24,289 bases of DNA, taken from assembly GCA_009920815.1 (NCBI GenBank), contig RFZH01000012.1, positions 1 to 24,289 on the forward strand, written 5' to 3'. Position 1 is the stretch's first letter. Each line of letters starts with the position of its first letter. The translations under genes and the position numbers were made by a program. The DNA is from Paracoccaceae bacterium. GTDB taxonomy: Bacteria > Pseudomonadota > Alphaproteobacteria > Rhodobacterales > Rhodobacteraceae. The notes under the pieces are model-generated. The model did not search any database. It saw only the letters and a program-made list of their open reading frames with translations, and was not told the origin of the DNA. Positions 8,212 through 15,165 of this stretch are shown one piece after another.

Positions 8212-9116
8212 TGGAAATCTGGGTTGGTGCCGCTATTGCTGCGGCTTTCTTTCAAACATTGCGCTTTATGCTGCAAAAGGTCCTTAGCGCTTCGCGTTTG
8301 ACGTCGGTGGGTGCGACTGCGGCGCGGTTTTTTTATTCGACACCGATCGTTTGGGGCTTGCTGATATTATATGGGTTTGCATCTGGCGGCCCGCTGCCCA
8401 CGCTGTCAGCCGGGTTTTGGCCCGCGGCGGCTTTTGGGGGGCTCACCCAAATATTTGCAACTATTTGCGTCGTTGCCCTTTTTAAGGCACGCAATTTTGC
8501 AGTCGGCATGACTTTTAAAAAGACAGAAGTTATCCAAGTCGCTTTTGTCAGTGCCATTCTTTTGGGCGAGTTTGTGTCCCAGGCCGGTTTTTTTGCGATT
8601 TTGATTGGTATCCTTGGCGTTTTGCTGGTTTCTGATCAAAAGCTGTTAACGGATGTGCCGGGCAATCGGTTTTTTAATCGCGCATCTGGACTTGGGCTGC
8701 TGTCAGGTTTTTTGTTTGCATTATCCGGCGTGTCCTATCGGGCCGCCAGCTTAAATATTTATAGTGATGATGCATTCTTGCGTGCAGCCCTGACCTTGGT
8801 GTGTGTTGTGACATGGCAAAGTCTTGTGATGTTTGTGTGGCTACGTCTACGCGACCCGGATCAGTTGGTCGCACTTTGGCAGGCACGAAAAACTGCAATT
8901 TGGGTTGGTCTCAGCAGTATGGCCGGATCGTATATGTGGTTTGTTGCATTCACCTTGCAAAATGCTGCTTACGTCAATGCCGTTGGCCAGATTGAATTGA
9001 TCTTTTCGATCCTTGCCAGCCGCATGTTTTTCAAAGAAAAAATTTCGACGCGCGAATTTATGGGCATCTTGACCATTATAGTTTCAGTATTGGTCTTAAT
9101 CTGGGCAACCCATTGA
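8211..9116 (+). CDS. DMT-superfamily permease (EamA domains)
   Basis: 301-residue inner-membrane protein with about ten hydrophobic segments and two EamA-type halves. The second half ends with the usual pattern of two long C-terminal helices: NAVGQIELIFSILASRMFFK then ISTREFMGILTIIVSVLVLI. Typical members export amino acids, metabolites or drugs, or act in lipid precursor movement; no substrate can be assigned here. It overlaps the desaturase stop by one base (TAATG), so it is in the same operon. Its stop is only two bases from that of the convergent NUDIX gene, with no hairpin between them. Confidence 0.85.
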   Translation: MEIWVGAAIAAAFFQTLRFMLQKVLSASRLTSVGATAARFFYSTPIVWGLLILYGFASGGPLPTLSAGFWPAAAFGGLTQIFATICVVALFKARNFAVGMTFKKTEVIQVAFVSAILLGEFVSQAGFFAILIGILGVLLVSDQKLLTDVPGNRFFNRASGLGLLSGFLFALSGVSYRAASLNIYSDDAFLRAALTLVCVVTWQSLVMFVWLRLRDPDQLVALWQARKTAIWVGLSSMAGSYMWFVAFTLQNAAYVNAVGQIELIFSILASRMFFKEKISTREFMGILTIIVSVLVLIWATH

Positions 9117-9118
9117 TG

Positions 9119-9808
9119 TTAATCGGGTTGTGGATGTCCATTAAGGTGCAGAAATAAATTGGCCTCTTCGTCGTTTTTGAAAAACGGAACCGTGCTTGGT
9201 GCTGTCGATGGCGCGTTATGGCGCATGACCTCTGCCAACACGACTTCGGTGATAAAGGGTAAATTGTAATTACGTACATCTTCCACGGGGATCCAGCTTA
9301 GATGCGATAGTTCATCTGAAGCACTGCTGAAGTCGTCTATATCACCAGATAACGCAGAGGCATCAATGACAAAGAAACGCGCATCAAAACGGCGCGGGCG
9401 ACCGGGTGGAGTGATTGCGCGGAAAACAAATTTAAGGGCGCTGGCATCTGGTACATAGCCGCGGTTTGCAAATTCTGTCCAATCCTCAGGTGGGGTGTCG
9501 TGCCAATCGGCCCTTTTACCTAGGATTAAACCGGTTTCTTCCCATAATTCACGAATAGCCGCGACCGATAAAGGATGGACAAGACTTGGATCGCTGTCAT
9601 CAGCCAGTCGCGATAGACACGGTTCGGCAATCTCGCTGGCAAGTGTGATATGATAATCTTGGGGGTCAACCGCCCCCCCCGGAAAGACGTATTTATTGGG
9701 CATAAAGGCTGCCTTTTCACCGCGTTGCCCCATCAATACAAAGGTCTGCTCTGCAGTCTTGCGCAACACAACAACTGTAGCTGCGTTCCGAATAGCTGTC
9801 TTATCCAT
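9119..9808 (-). CDS. NUDIX hydrolase with long Nudix-box insertion (NUDT19/RP2 type)
   Basis: 229-residue cytoplasmic hydrolase of nucleoside diphosphate-linked compounds. The Nudix box is split: it begins FPGGAVDP (42-49) and is completed by AAIRELWEETGL (83-94), which supplies the metal-binding Arg86, Glu87, Glu90 and Glu91. A roughly 35-residue insertion between the halves is characteristic of the NUDT19/RP2 group, some members of which cleave CoA derivatives. That activity is not demonstrated here. GAGG lies eight bases upstream of the ATG. It starts 37 bases after the DUF983 gene on the same strand, so the two are likely co-transcribed, a pairing I recall from other Rhodobacterales. Confidence 0.88.
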   Translation of the reverse strand: MDKTAIRNAATVVVLRKTAEQTFVLMGQRGEKAAFMPNKYVFPGGAVDPQDYHITLASEIAEPCLSRLADDSDPSLVHPLSVAAIRELWEETGLILGKRADWHDTPPEDWTEFANRGYVPDASALKFVFRAITPPGRPRRFDARFFVIDASALSGDIDDFSSASDELSHLSWIPVEDVRNYNLPFITEVVLAEVMRHNAPSTAPSTVPFFKNDEEANLFLHLNGHPQPD

Positions 9809-9845
9809 TTCTAGCGCCTCATTTTGTCAGCGCTTTGCCGGTGCT

Positions 9846-10226
9846 CTATCCGAACCCATGCATATATCGCGACCACTGAAAGCCCACGATCGCGCCTTTT
9901 AACCTAGGTAATAGATATAGGGATAATGCGACGCAGCCAATGGCAAAAATGGTGAACAGCACCAATGGCTCGGGGCGCCATTTTTGGAATACGATTAACA
10001 AAGCGGGCGCCATCAGGTGGCCAACAATCAAAATGGTCAGGTAAGCAGGGCCATCATCGGCGCGATGGTGAAACAATTCTTCGCGGCACACAGCGCAGGT
10101 TTTATGGACTTTCAGATACCCGCGCAACAGCGGCCCTTTTCCGCAATTTGGACATTTGCGGCACCACCCTTTCCACATTGCTGTGTAGGTATGTCGTTCA
10201 ACGCGCTCGGAATGATTTGCACACAT
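9846..10226 (-). CDS. DUF983 membrane protein
   Basis: 126 residues. The N-terminal third carries a zinc-ribbon-like CPNCGKGPLLRGYLKVHKTC segment with a further AVC, then HHRADDGPAYLT, the DUF983 signature. Two transmembrane helices follow (about 64-83 and 88-107), and a tail GFQWSRYMHGFG. The function of DUF983 proteins is unknown; two CxxC pairs (CPNC, CAVC) suggest a bound metal. An AAGG precedes the ATG by seven bases. It heads the small minus-strand operon with the NUDIX gene. Confidence 0.88.
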   Translation of the reverse strand: MCANHSERVERHTYTAMWKGWCRKCPNCGKGPLLRGYLKVHKTCAVCREELFHHRADDGPAYLTILIVGHLMAPALLIVFQKWRPEPLVLFTIFAIGCVALSLYLLPRLKGAIVGFQWSRYMHGFG

Positions 10227-10389
10227 CGGGGGGCCTTATCTCAAAATCAGACCTCACAATGCCAGATGATCATGAAAATGTCATTGCGTCGCGTTGTCGC
10301 AAATTTTTTTCAAATACTGCGACGGAAATCTGATCCTGCTGCGTATTACCTTCGAACACAAAGTAAGGGTATGATAAAGGAGACCTGAC
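10227..10389. promoter_or_regulatory. Divergent control region between DUF983 and the EF-hand/ECF cassette
   Basis: 163 bases separating two divergent operons. On the plus strand it holds a 5-bp hairpin TTGCG/CGCAA (10284-10302) followed by seven T residues, and the cassette's ribosome binding site AAAGGAG (10376-10382). I could not assign a convincing sigma-70 or ECF promoter by eye. If the ECF factor autoregulates, its -35/-10 should be here. Confidence 0.35.
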
Positions 10390-10896
10390 ATGAACGAACG
10401 TTTTATTGGGGCAGTTGTTGCAATTTCGCTGGCGGCAAGCGCAACAATGGTTGGCGCGGCTGGCCATAAAGAAGGTGAACATGGCGGCCGACATGGACCA
10501 ATGCCAAAGTTTGAAGAAATGGATGCCAATGCGGACGGACAACTGTCTAAAGCCGAAATGGAAGCCTTTGCAAAAGCGCATTTTGCCACCATGGATAAAA
10601 ACAACGACGGCAAGCTGTCGGCTGATGAAATGGCCCAAGACGCCGCCAAGCGTATGCAAAAACGTCAAGAGCGCATGATCAAAAAAATGGACACAGATGG
10701 CGATGGTCTATTAAGTTTTGAGGAGATGAACGCCAAAGCACAAAAACGCGGTGCAAAAATGTTCGATCGCCTTGATGCAAACCAAGATGGTTTGTTAAGC
10801 AAGGAAGAGATGGAAAAAATGAAACATCGCGGTAAAAAAGGTGATGGAAAACGTGGCCATGATGATGATCACGACGCAGGCCACGATAACAACTAA
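10390..10896 (+). CDS. Exported EF-hand protein with four Ca-binding loops and His/Asp-rich tail
   Basis: 168 residues. The signal peptide is MNERFIGAVVAISLAASATM then VGA, with cleavage likely near residue 23-24. Four canonical EF-hand loops are visible: DANADGQLSKAE (45-56), DKNNDGKLSADE (69-80), DTDGDGLLSFEE (101-112) and DANQDGLLSKEE (129-140). All have Asp at position 1, Gly at 6 and Glu at 12. The C-terminus is a basic then His/Asp-rich tail (about 145-168, with HDDDHDAGHD) that could bind transition metal. Mature location is periplasm or cell surface. AAAGGAG is seven bases upstream. The ECF sigma factor begins 12 bases downstream, so it is the first gene of that cassette and may be its effector or its sensed ligand-binder. 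The domains are certain; the role is inferred. Confidence 0.92.
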   Translation: MNERFIGAVVAISLAASATMVGAAGHKEGEHGGRHGPMPKFEEMDANADGQLSKAEMEAFAKAHFATMDKNNDGKLSADEMAQDAAKRMQKRQERMIKKMDTDGDGLLSFEEMNAKAQKRGAKMFDRLDANQDGLLSKEEMEKMKHRGKKGDGKRGHDDDHDAGHDNN

Positions 10897-10908
10897 GGCT
10901 TTTGCCGA

Positions 10909-11511
10909 ATGAGCAAAGACAATTTTCAAAGCTTGGATGCCTTGACGGATGATGCGTTGCTGATTTTGTTCAGCAACGGATCACAGTCTGCGGCACAGGA
11001 ATTGACGCGGCGTCTGATGCCGCGGGTCTTTGCTCAGGCCTATCATAAATTGCGAAATCGTTCTGATGCAGAAGATGTTACACAAGAAGCATTTATGAAA
11101 TTGTGGCGCATCGCAAAAGAGTGGAAACAAGATCAAGCAAAAGTCAGCACGTGGTTATACCGGGTCGTGGAAAATGCGTGTATCGATCGGATGCGTCGAA
11201 ACAGGTCATCCTCTGCAATCGAGGACATGGTGATCGAACCCGCTGACCCGCGGCCCTCAGCGGGCCAAGCGTTGCAAAATCAATCGCGCGTGAACGCACT
11301 CTATGATGCGATTGATGCACTGCCAGACCGGCAAGCAACAGCACTGCGCATGCGACATTTGGAAGAAAAGTCGAACATAGAGATTGCCCAAATCATGGAT
11401 CTAAGCGTTGATGCTGTAGAAAGCTTGGTTTCACGGGCAAAAAGAACATTAACGGCCCAGTTACAGGGGCAAAAAACTGCGCTAGGATATCAAGATGACT
11501 CAGTCCAATAA
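10909..11511 (+). CDS. ECF-type RNA polymerase sigma factor
   Basis: 200 residues with the two ECF regions only. Region 2 (about 34-98) includes the core-binding and -10-recognising stretch RNRSDAEDVTQEAFMKLWR and STWLYRVVENACIDRMRRNR. Region 4 (about 130-184) has ALPDRQATALRMRHLEEKSN followed by IEIAQIMDLSVDAVESLVSR, the -35-recognising helix-turn-helix. AAGG lies ten bases before the ATG. The last 17 bases overlap the start of the next gene, which strongly implies translational coupling to a cognate anti-sigma factor. Cassette order (exported protein, sigma, single-pass protein, periplasmic sensor) recalls CnrH/CnrY/CnrX metal response systems. The ECF subgroup cannot be settled by eye. Confidence 0.93.
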   Translation: MSKDNFQSLDALTDDALLILFSNGSQSAAQELTRRLMPRVFAQAYHKLRNRSDAEDVTQEAFMKLWRIAKEWKQDQAKVSTWLYRVVENACIDRMRRNRSSSAIEDMVIEPADPRPSAGQALQNQSRVNALYDAIDALPDRQATALRMRHLEEKSNIEIAQIMDLSVDAVESLVSRAKRTLTAQLQGQKTALGYQDDSVQ

Positions 11512-11857
11512 GAACGATGATTTTGATTTAGATGCTTTGTTTCAAGAGGCGCGTATTGGCGTTCCAACGCCAAACCCTGCTTTATTCGATCAGATCATTG
11601 CAGATGCGCAGTCCGTCTTGGATGAACCTTTGTCCGAGACATCAAAACCGGTATCAAGCCCGCCGTGGTGGCGGCAATTGTGGATCGATATCGGCGGATG
11701 GCCGACGGTCACGGGGTTGGCAACGGCAGGTATCTTTGGTGTTTGGATTGGAATGTCGTCGGATTTATTATCGACGCAAACAATCGCACCAGATACCAAC
11801 ACTGTTGAATTGAGTGATCCGTTCTCGGGTTTGGATCTAGCGATGTTAGAGGGTTAG
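11495..11857 (+). CDS. Small single-pass membrane protein, candidate anti-sigma factor (CnrY-like position)
   Basis: 120 residues, not assignable to a named family by eye. The acidic N-terminus (MTQSNKNDDFDLDALFQEAR, about 1-60) would be cytoplasmic. One transmembrane helix spans about 68-88 (GGWPTVTGLATAGIFGVWIG). A short periplasmic tail of about 30 residues ends SDPFSGLDLAMLEG. The architecture, overlap with the sigma gene by 17 bases, and the periplasmic sensor encoded 4 bases downstream fit a CnrY-type anti-sigma factor that sequesters the sigma factor through its N-terminal helices. There is no HxxxCxxC zinc anti-sigma motif. AGGA lies seven bases before the ATG. Function is an inference from context. 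Confidence 0.8.
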   Translation: MTQSNKNDDFDLDALFQEARIGVPTPNPALFDQIIADAQSVLDEPLSETSKPVSSPPWWRQLWIDIGGWPTVTGLATAGIFGVWIGMSSDLLSTQTIAPDTNTVELSDPFSGLDLAMLEG

Positions 11858-11861
11858 ACAT

Positions 11862-12335
11862 ATGACAGATATAGCACATAAGCCAAAACGTATTTGGCGG
11901 GTCGTTTTGGTTCTTTCCTTAGCGTTGAATTTAGTCGTCATTGGCATAGGAGTCGGTTTTGCAACACGGTTTCATGCGCGCAATGATGCACCCCCGCCAG
12001 CCGTTTTCGGGTCAGTATATCTGCGCGCGTTGTCACATGAAAGTCGCCGTAGTTTAGGAGATGAGATGCGCAAGACGCGCAAAGACCACGCGCAAAAGCA
12101 TGGTCGCAACAGCGAAAACAATTATGGCTATGATCGCGCCATACAGATATTGAATGCGACACCGTTCGAGCCACAGGCGCTGCGCGCAATTATGCTTGAA
12201 CAAGAAAAAGTATCGTCAGAGCACCTGGCCGAAGCGCGTGATCTTTTGCTGAACCATTTGACCCAGATGGATGACGACGATCGCCAAGAATATGCCGAGG
12301 AGATCGTCGAAATTTTAAATCGTCGCAAGCGCTAG
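11862..12335 (+). CDS. Periplasmic heavy-metal sensor-like protein (CnrX/ZraP type)
   Basis: 157 residues. A short basic cytoplasmic lead, one transmembrane helix (about 11-33: IWRVVLVLSLALNLVVIGIG), then a largely helical, charged periplasmic domain resembling the Metal_resist (CnrX/ZraP) fold. Recognisable segments are YLRALSHESRRSLGDEMRKT, PFEPQALRAIMLEQEKVSSE and LLLNHLTQMDDDDRQEYAEE. His residues at about 38, 59, 76, 80, 121 and 132 are candidates for metal binding, but no single conserved set can be claimed. GAGGG lies eight bases upstream, and the gene starts 4 bases after the candidate anti-sigma gene. In CnrX systems this protein senses periplasmic metal and modulates the anti-sigma factor. 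Here that role is inferred. Its TAG stop shares a CTAG with the convergent malic enzyme gene. Confidence 0.82.
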   Translation: MTDIAHKPKRIWRVVLVLSLALNLVVIGIGVGFATRFHARNDAPPPAVFGSVYLRALSHESRRSLGDEMRKTRKDHAQKHGRNSENNYGYDRAIQILNATPFEPQALRAIMLEQEKVSSEHLAEARDLLLNHLTQMDDDDRQEYAEEIVEILNRRKR

Positions 12336-14611
12336 CCGTAATGTGCCACAGGCGTTCCTGCGATTGCGGCCATATTCAATAGGCCTCGCGCGGTAATTGA
12401 TGGGGTCACGATATGCGCGCGGTTGCCCATGCCCATAAGAATGGGGCCGACCTCTAAACCGCCCGCCCGCATTTTAAGAATGTTGCGAACCCCAGATGCA
12501 GCATCAGCATGTGCAAAGATCAACACATTGGCTGGGCCATCTAAACGATTTTGTGGCATAATACGTGCGCGCAAATCGGCATCTAGTGCCGCGTCGATGT
12601 TCATTTCGCCTTCGTATTGGAAATCCAATTCGCGCTGATCCAAAATAGCCAACGCATCGCGCAGGCGTTGCCCTGTGTCACAAGCCGTTGATCCAAACTG
12701 TGATCGCGCACAGAGGGCAATCTTGGGTTCAATACCAAAGCGGCGCACGTGGCGCGCAGCCCCCATCACCGTTTCTGCAATCTGTTGTGGTGTTGGTTCA
12801 ACATAAACATGGGTGTCCCCAATAAAGAGAGGCCCATCCTCGAGGATCATCAACGACAAGGCGCCATGTGGATGGTGGGTATGATCCCCCAAAACCTGTT
12901 CGATATAATTAAGATGCCAACGATATTCGCCAAATGTCCCGCAAATAAGGCTGTCAGCGTCCCCACGATGTACCATGACTGCACCAATTGCTGTTGTATT
13001 CGTGCGCATGATGGCACGCGCCAAATCAGGTGTCACACCACGACGACACATGATTTCGTGATAGCTGTTCCAATAATCCCGATAGCGTGTATCGTTCTCG
13101 GGGTTGACCACTTCAAAATCGCGATCTGGCCGGATGGTCAGGCCAAAGCGTTCACACCGTTGCGAAATCACATCGGGTCGGCCGATCAGGATTGGTTGCT
13201 CGATGGTTTCTTCTAAAATCGCCTGTGCTGCACGCAGCACGCGTTCATCTTCTCCCTCGGCAAAGACAATCTTGCGGGCTGTCTGGCGCGCGGTTTCGAA
13301 CACTTTTCGCATTAAAAGCGCTGATCTAAAGACAGATTGGTTTAGTTTGTCGCGATAGGCGGTCAAATCCTCTAGCGGTCGTTTGGCAACGCCTGTTTCC
13401 ATGGCCGCTTTGGCCACAGCGGATGACACAACTGACGAAAGACGTGGATCAAACGGTTTGGGGATCAAATAATCCGCCCCAAAATTCATCACCTCACCTT
13501 GATAGGCGGCTGCCGCCTCCGCGCTTGTTGTTGCGCGTGCCAATTCGGCGATACCTTCGATACAGGCAATTTGCATCTCGTCGTTTATTTCAGTCGCTCC
13601 AACATCCAGAGCGCCGCGGAAAATAAACGGAAAACACAAAACGTTGTTCACCTGATTTGGGAAATCACTGCGCCCTGTTGCCATGATAGCATCAGGCGCA
13701 ACGGCACGCGCTGCGTCTGGCATGATTTCTGGGTTTGGGTTTGCCAGCGCAAAAATAATAGGTTGTTTGGTCATTTTCGCGACCATTTCAGGTTTTAGCA
13801 CGTTTGGACCAGATAGACCCAAGAACATGTCTGCGCCATCCATTACCTCATCCAATGTGCGCAGATCTGTTTTTTGGGCATAGGCCGCCTTTTGGGGGTT
13901 CATGTCTTCGGTTCGCCCCTCGTAGACCAAGCCGTGGATATCACAAAGCCAAATATTTTCACGCTTTACGCCCAGCTTGACCAACATGTTCAAACACGCG
14001 ATACCCGCAGCGCCACCACCGGTGGACACGATTTTGATATCTTCAAACTTTTTATTTGCTACGCGCAACGCGTTCGTCGCGGCGGCACCCACCACAATGG
14101 CTGTCCCATGCTGATCGTCATGAAAGACGGGAATATTCATTCGTTCGCGACAGATTTTTTCTACAATAAAACAATCAGGTGCTTTGATGTCTTCAAGGTT
14201 GATTGCGCCAAAGGTTGGTTCCAATGCGCAAACAATCTCGGCCAGCTTTTCGGGGTCTGTTTCATTGACCTCAATGTCAAAACAATCGATATTTGCAAAT
14301 TTCTTGAATAGAACCGCCTTGCCTTCCATCACAGGTTTTGACGCAAGGGCACCGATGTTTCCCAAACCAAGGACAGCTGTCCCGTTTGAAATAACAGCAA
14401 CCAGATTTCCCCGTGATGTAAAGCGGCTTGCTGTTTCGGGATCTGCTTTGATTTCCAGACAAGCTTCGGCCACACCCGGTGAATAGGCGCGGGCAAGGTC
14501 GCGTCCATTGGCCATTGGTTTTGTTGCGCGGATTTCTAATTTCCCGGGCTTGGGAAATTCATGATATGCAAGCGCGGCTTGTCGTAAAAGGTCGGATGGG
14601 TTTTCGGCCAT
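12332..14611 (-). CDS. maeB: NADP-dependent malic enzyme fused to a phosphotransacetylase domain
   Basis: Cytoplasmic oxidative decarboxylation of malate to pyruvate with NAD(P)H. 759 residues, the usual length of the MaeB hybrid type. The malic domain (about 1-165) shows ARAYSPGVAEACL, GKAVLFKKFANIDCFDIEV and FHDDQHGTAIVVGAA with the metal-binding Asp residues. The NAD-binding domain (about 165-420) has the nucleotide-binding STGGGAAGIACL and FALANPNPEIMP. The C-terminal third (from about 440, RKIVFAEGEDERVLRAAQAI) is a phosphate acetyl/butyryltransferase-like domain, generally regulatory (acetyl-CoA response) rather than catalytic in this family. GGAG lies eight bases before the ATG. Upstream is an 18-bp palindrome that may be its operator. 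It is divergent from the salvage operon and converges on the ECF cassette. Confidence 0.95.
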   Translation of the reverse strand: MAENPSDLLRQAALAYHEFPKPGKLEIRATKPMANGRDLARAYSPGVAEACLEIKADPETASRFTSRGNLVAVISNGTAVLGLGNIGALASKPVMEGKAVLFKKFANIDCFDIEVNETDPEKLAEIVCALEPTFGAINLEDIKAPDCFIVEKICRERMNIPVFHDDQHGTAIVVGAAATNALRVANKKFEDIKIVSTGGGAAGIACLNMLVKLGVKRENIWLCDIHGLVYEGRTEDMNPQKAAYAQKTDLRTLDEVMDGADMFLGLSGPNVLKPEMVAKMTKQPIIFALANPNPEIMPDAARAVAPDAIMATGRSDFPNQVNNVLCFPFIFRGALDVGATEINDEMQIACIEGIAELARATTSAEAAAAYQGEVMNFGADYLIPKPFDPRLSSVVSSAVAKAAMETGVAKRPLEDLTAYRDKLNQSVFRSALLMRKVFETARQTARKIVFAEGEDERVLRAAQAILEETIEQPILIGRPDVISQRCERFGLTIRPDRDFEVVNPENDTRYRDYWNSYHEIMCRRGVTPDLARAIMRTNTTAIGAVMVHRGDADSLICGTFGEYRWHLNYIEQVLGDHTHHPHGALSLMILEDGPLFIGDTHVYVEPTPQQIAETVMGAARHVRRFGIEPKIALCARSQFGSTACDTGQRLRDALAILDQRELDFQYEGEMNIDAALDADLRARIMPQNRLDGPANVLIFAHADAASGVRNILKMRAGGLEVGPILMGMGNRAHIVTPSITARGLLNMAAIAGTPVAHYG

Positions 14612-14632
14612 GGAATGATCTCCGGTTTTTAA

Positions 14633-14650
14633 TAGTTTAATATTAAACTA
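14633..14650. promoter_or_regulatory. 18-bp perfect palindrome upstream of maeB, candidate operator
   Basis: TAGTTTAATATTAAACTA is fully self-complementary. It lies 21 bases upstream of the maeB start codon, in the intergenic region shared with the salvage operon and in an AT-rich patch where the maeB -10 would be expected. With no central loop it is not a good RNA hairpin and looks like a dimeric regulator site. Confidence 0.55.
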
Positions 14651-14719
14651 AAATTAATTTTCTGGAAAGCGGAAAAGTTTTTGGTTTGTATTTTGCCCGC
14701 ATGTGGTGCTTTTCGCCCG

Positions 14720-14748
14720 TTGCCGAATTAAAGTTTACTCTCTAATGT
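14720..14748 (+). promoter_or_regulatory. Candidate promoter of the nucleoside salvage operon
   Basis: TTGCCG (14720-14725) and TAATGT (14743-14748) are separated by exactly 17 bases, 23 bases upstream of the cdd start. Both hexamers match the consensus only partly. Prediction by eye. Confidence 0.3.
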
Positions 14749-14771
14749 TCTAAGAAAAACAGGGGGTCACC

Positions 14772-15164
14772 ATGACGCTTTCCAAATCAGCACGAAATAT
14801 TTGGGCCAACGCTTATGCGCCATATTCTAATTTCAAAGTTGGTGCAGCGCTGCGTGCCGCATCAGGTACAGTTTACTGTGGTGTAAACGTCGAAAATGTC
14901 GCCTATCCCGAAGGTACATGCGCCGAAGCAGGGGCAATTGCCGCAATGGTTGCGGGGGGGGATACAAAAATTACCGAGGTCTATGTGATCGCAGATAGCC
15001 CGGACCCAGTGCCGCCATGTGGCGGCTGTCGGCAAAAGCTTGCGGAATTCGCGGACGGGTCAGTCTTGGTCACAATGGCCACTATAAGTGGCATGGAAAA
15101 AACAATGACAGTTTCCGAATTATTGCCTGGCGCGTTTAGCGCAAACCATATGAAAGGTGTCTAA
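14772..15164 (+). CDS. cdd: Cytidine deaminase
   Basis: Converts cytidine and deoxycytidine to uridine and deoxyuridine in the cytoplasm. 130 residues, the short homotetrameric form. Catalytic zinc site: TCAEAGAI with Cys50 and the proton-shuttling Glu52, plus PCGGCRQ with Cys83 and Cys86. The substrate-binding NVENVAYPEG (39-48) and the N-terminal YAPYSNFKVGAAL are also present. GGGGG lies five bases before the ATG. First gene of a plus-strand operon; deoA starts one base after its stop. All expected residues are present, so the enzyme should be active. Confidence 0.95.
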   Translation: MTLSKSARNIWANAYAPYSNFKVGAALRAASGTVYCGVNVENVAYPEGTCAEAGAIAAMVAGGDTKITEVYVIADSPDPVPPCGGCRQKLAEFADGSVLVTMATISGMEKTMTVSELLPGAFSANHMKGV

Positions 15165-15165
15165 A

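Noticed and set aside
9520..9680. Interrupted Nudix box as a sign of a broken gene
   Set aside because: The insertion between the GG and REXWEE halves is typical of the NUDT19/RP2 group and the frame is intact.
10284..10310. Short hairpin plus seven T as a terminator or small RNA end upstream of the EF-hand gene
   Set aside because: The stem is only 5 bp with a 9-base loop, and no gene on the plus strand reads into it. Noted only within the control-region entry.
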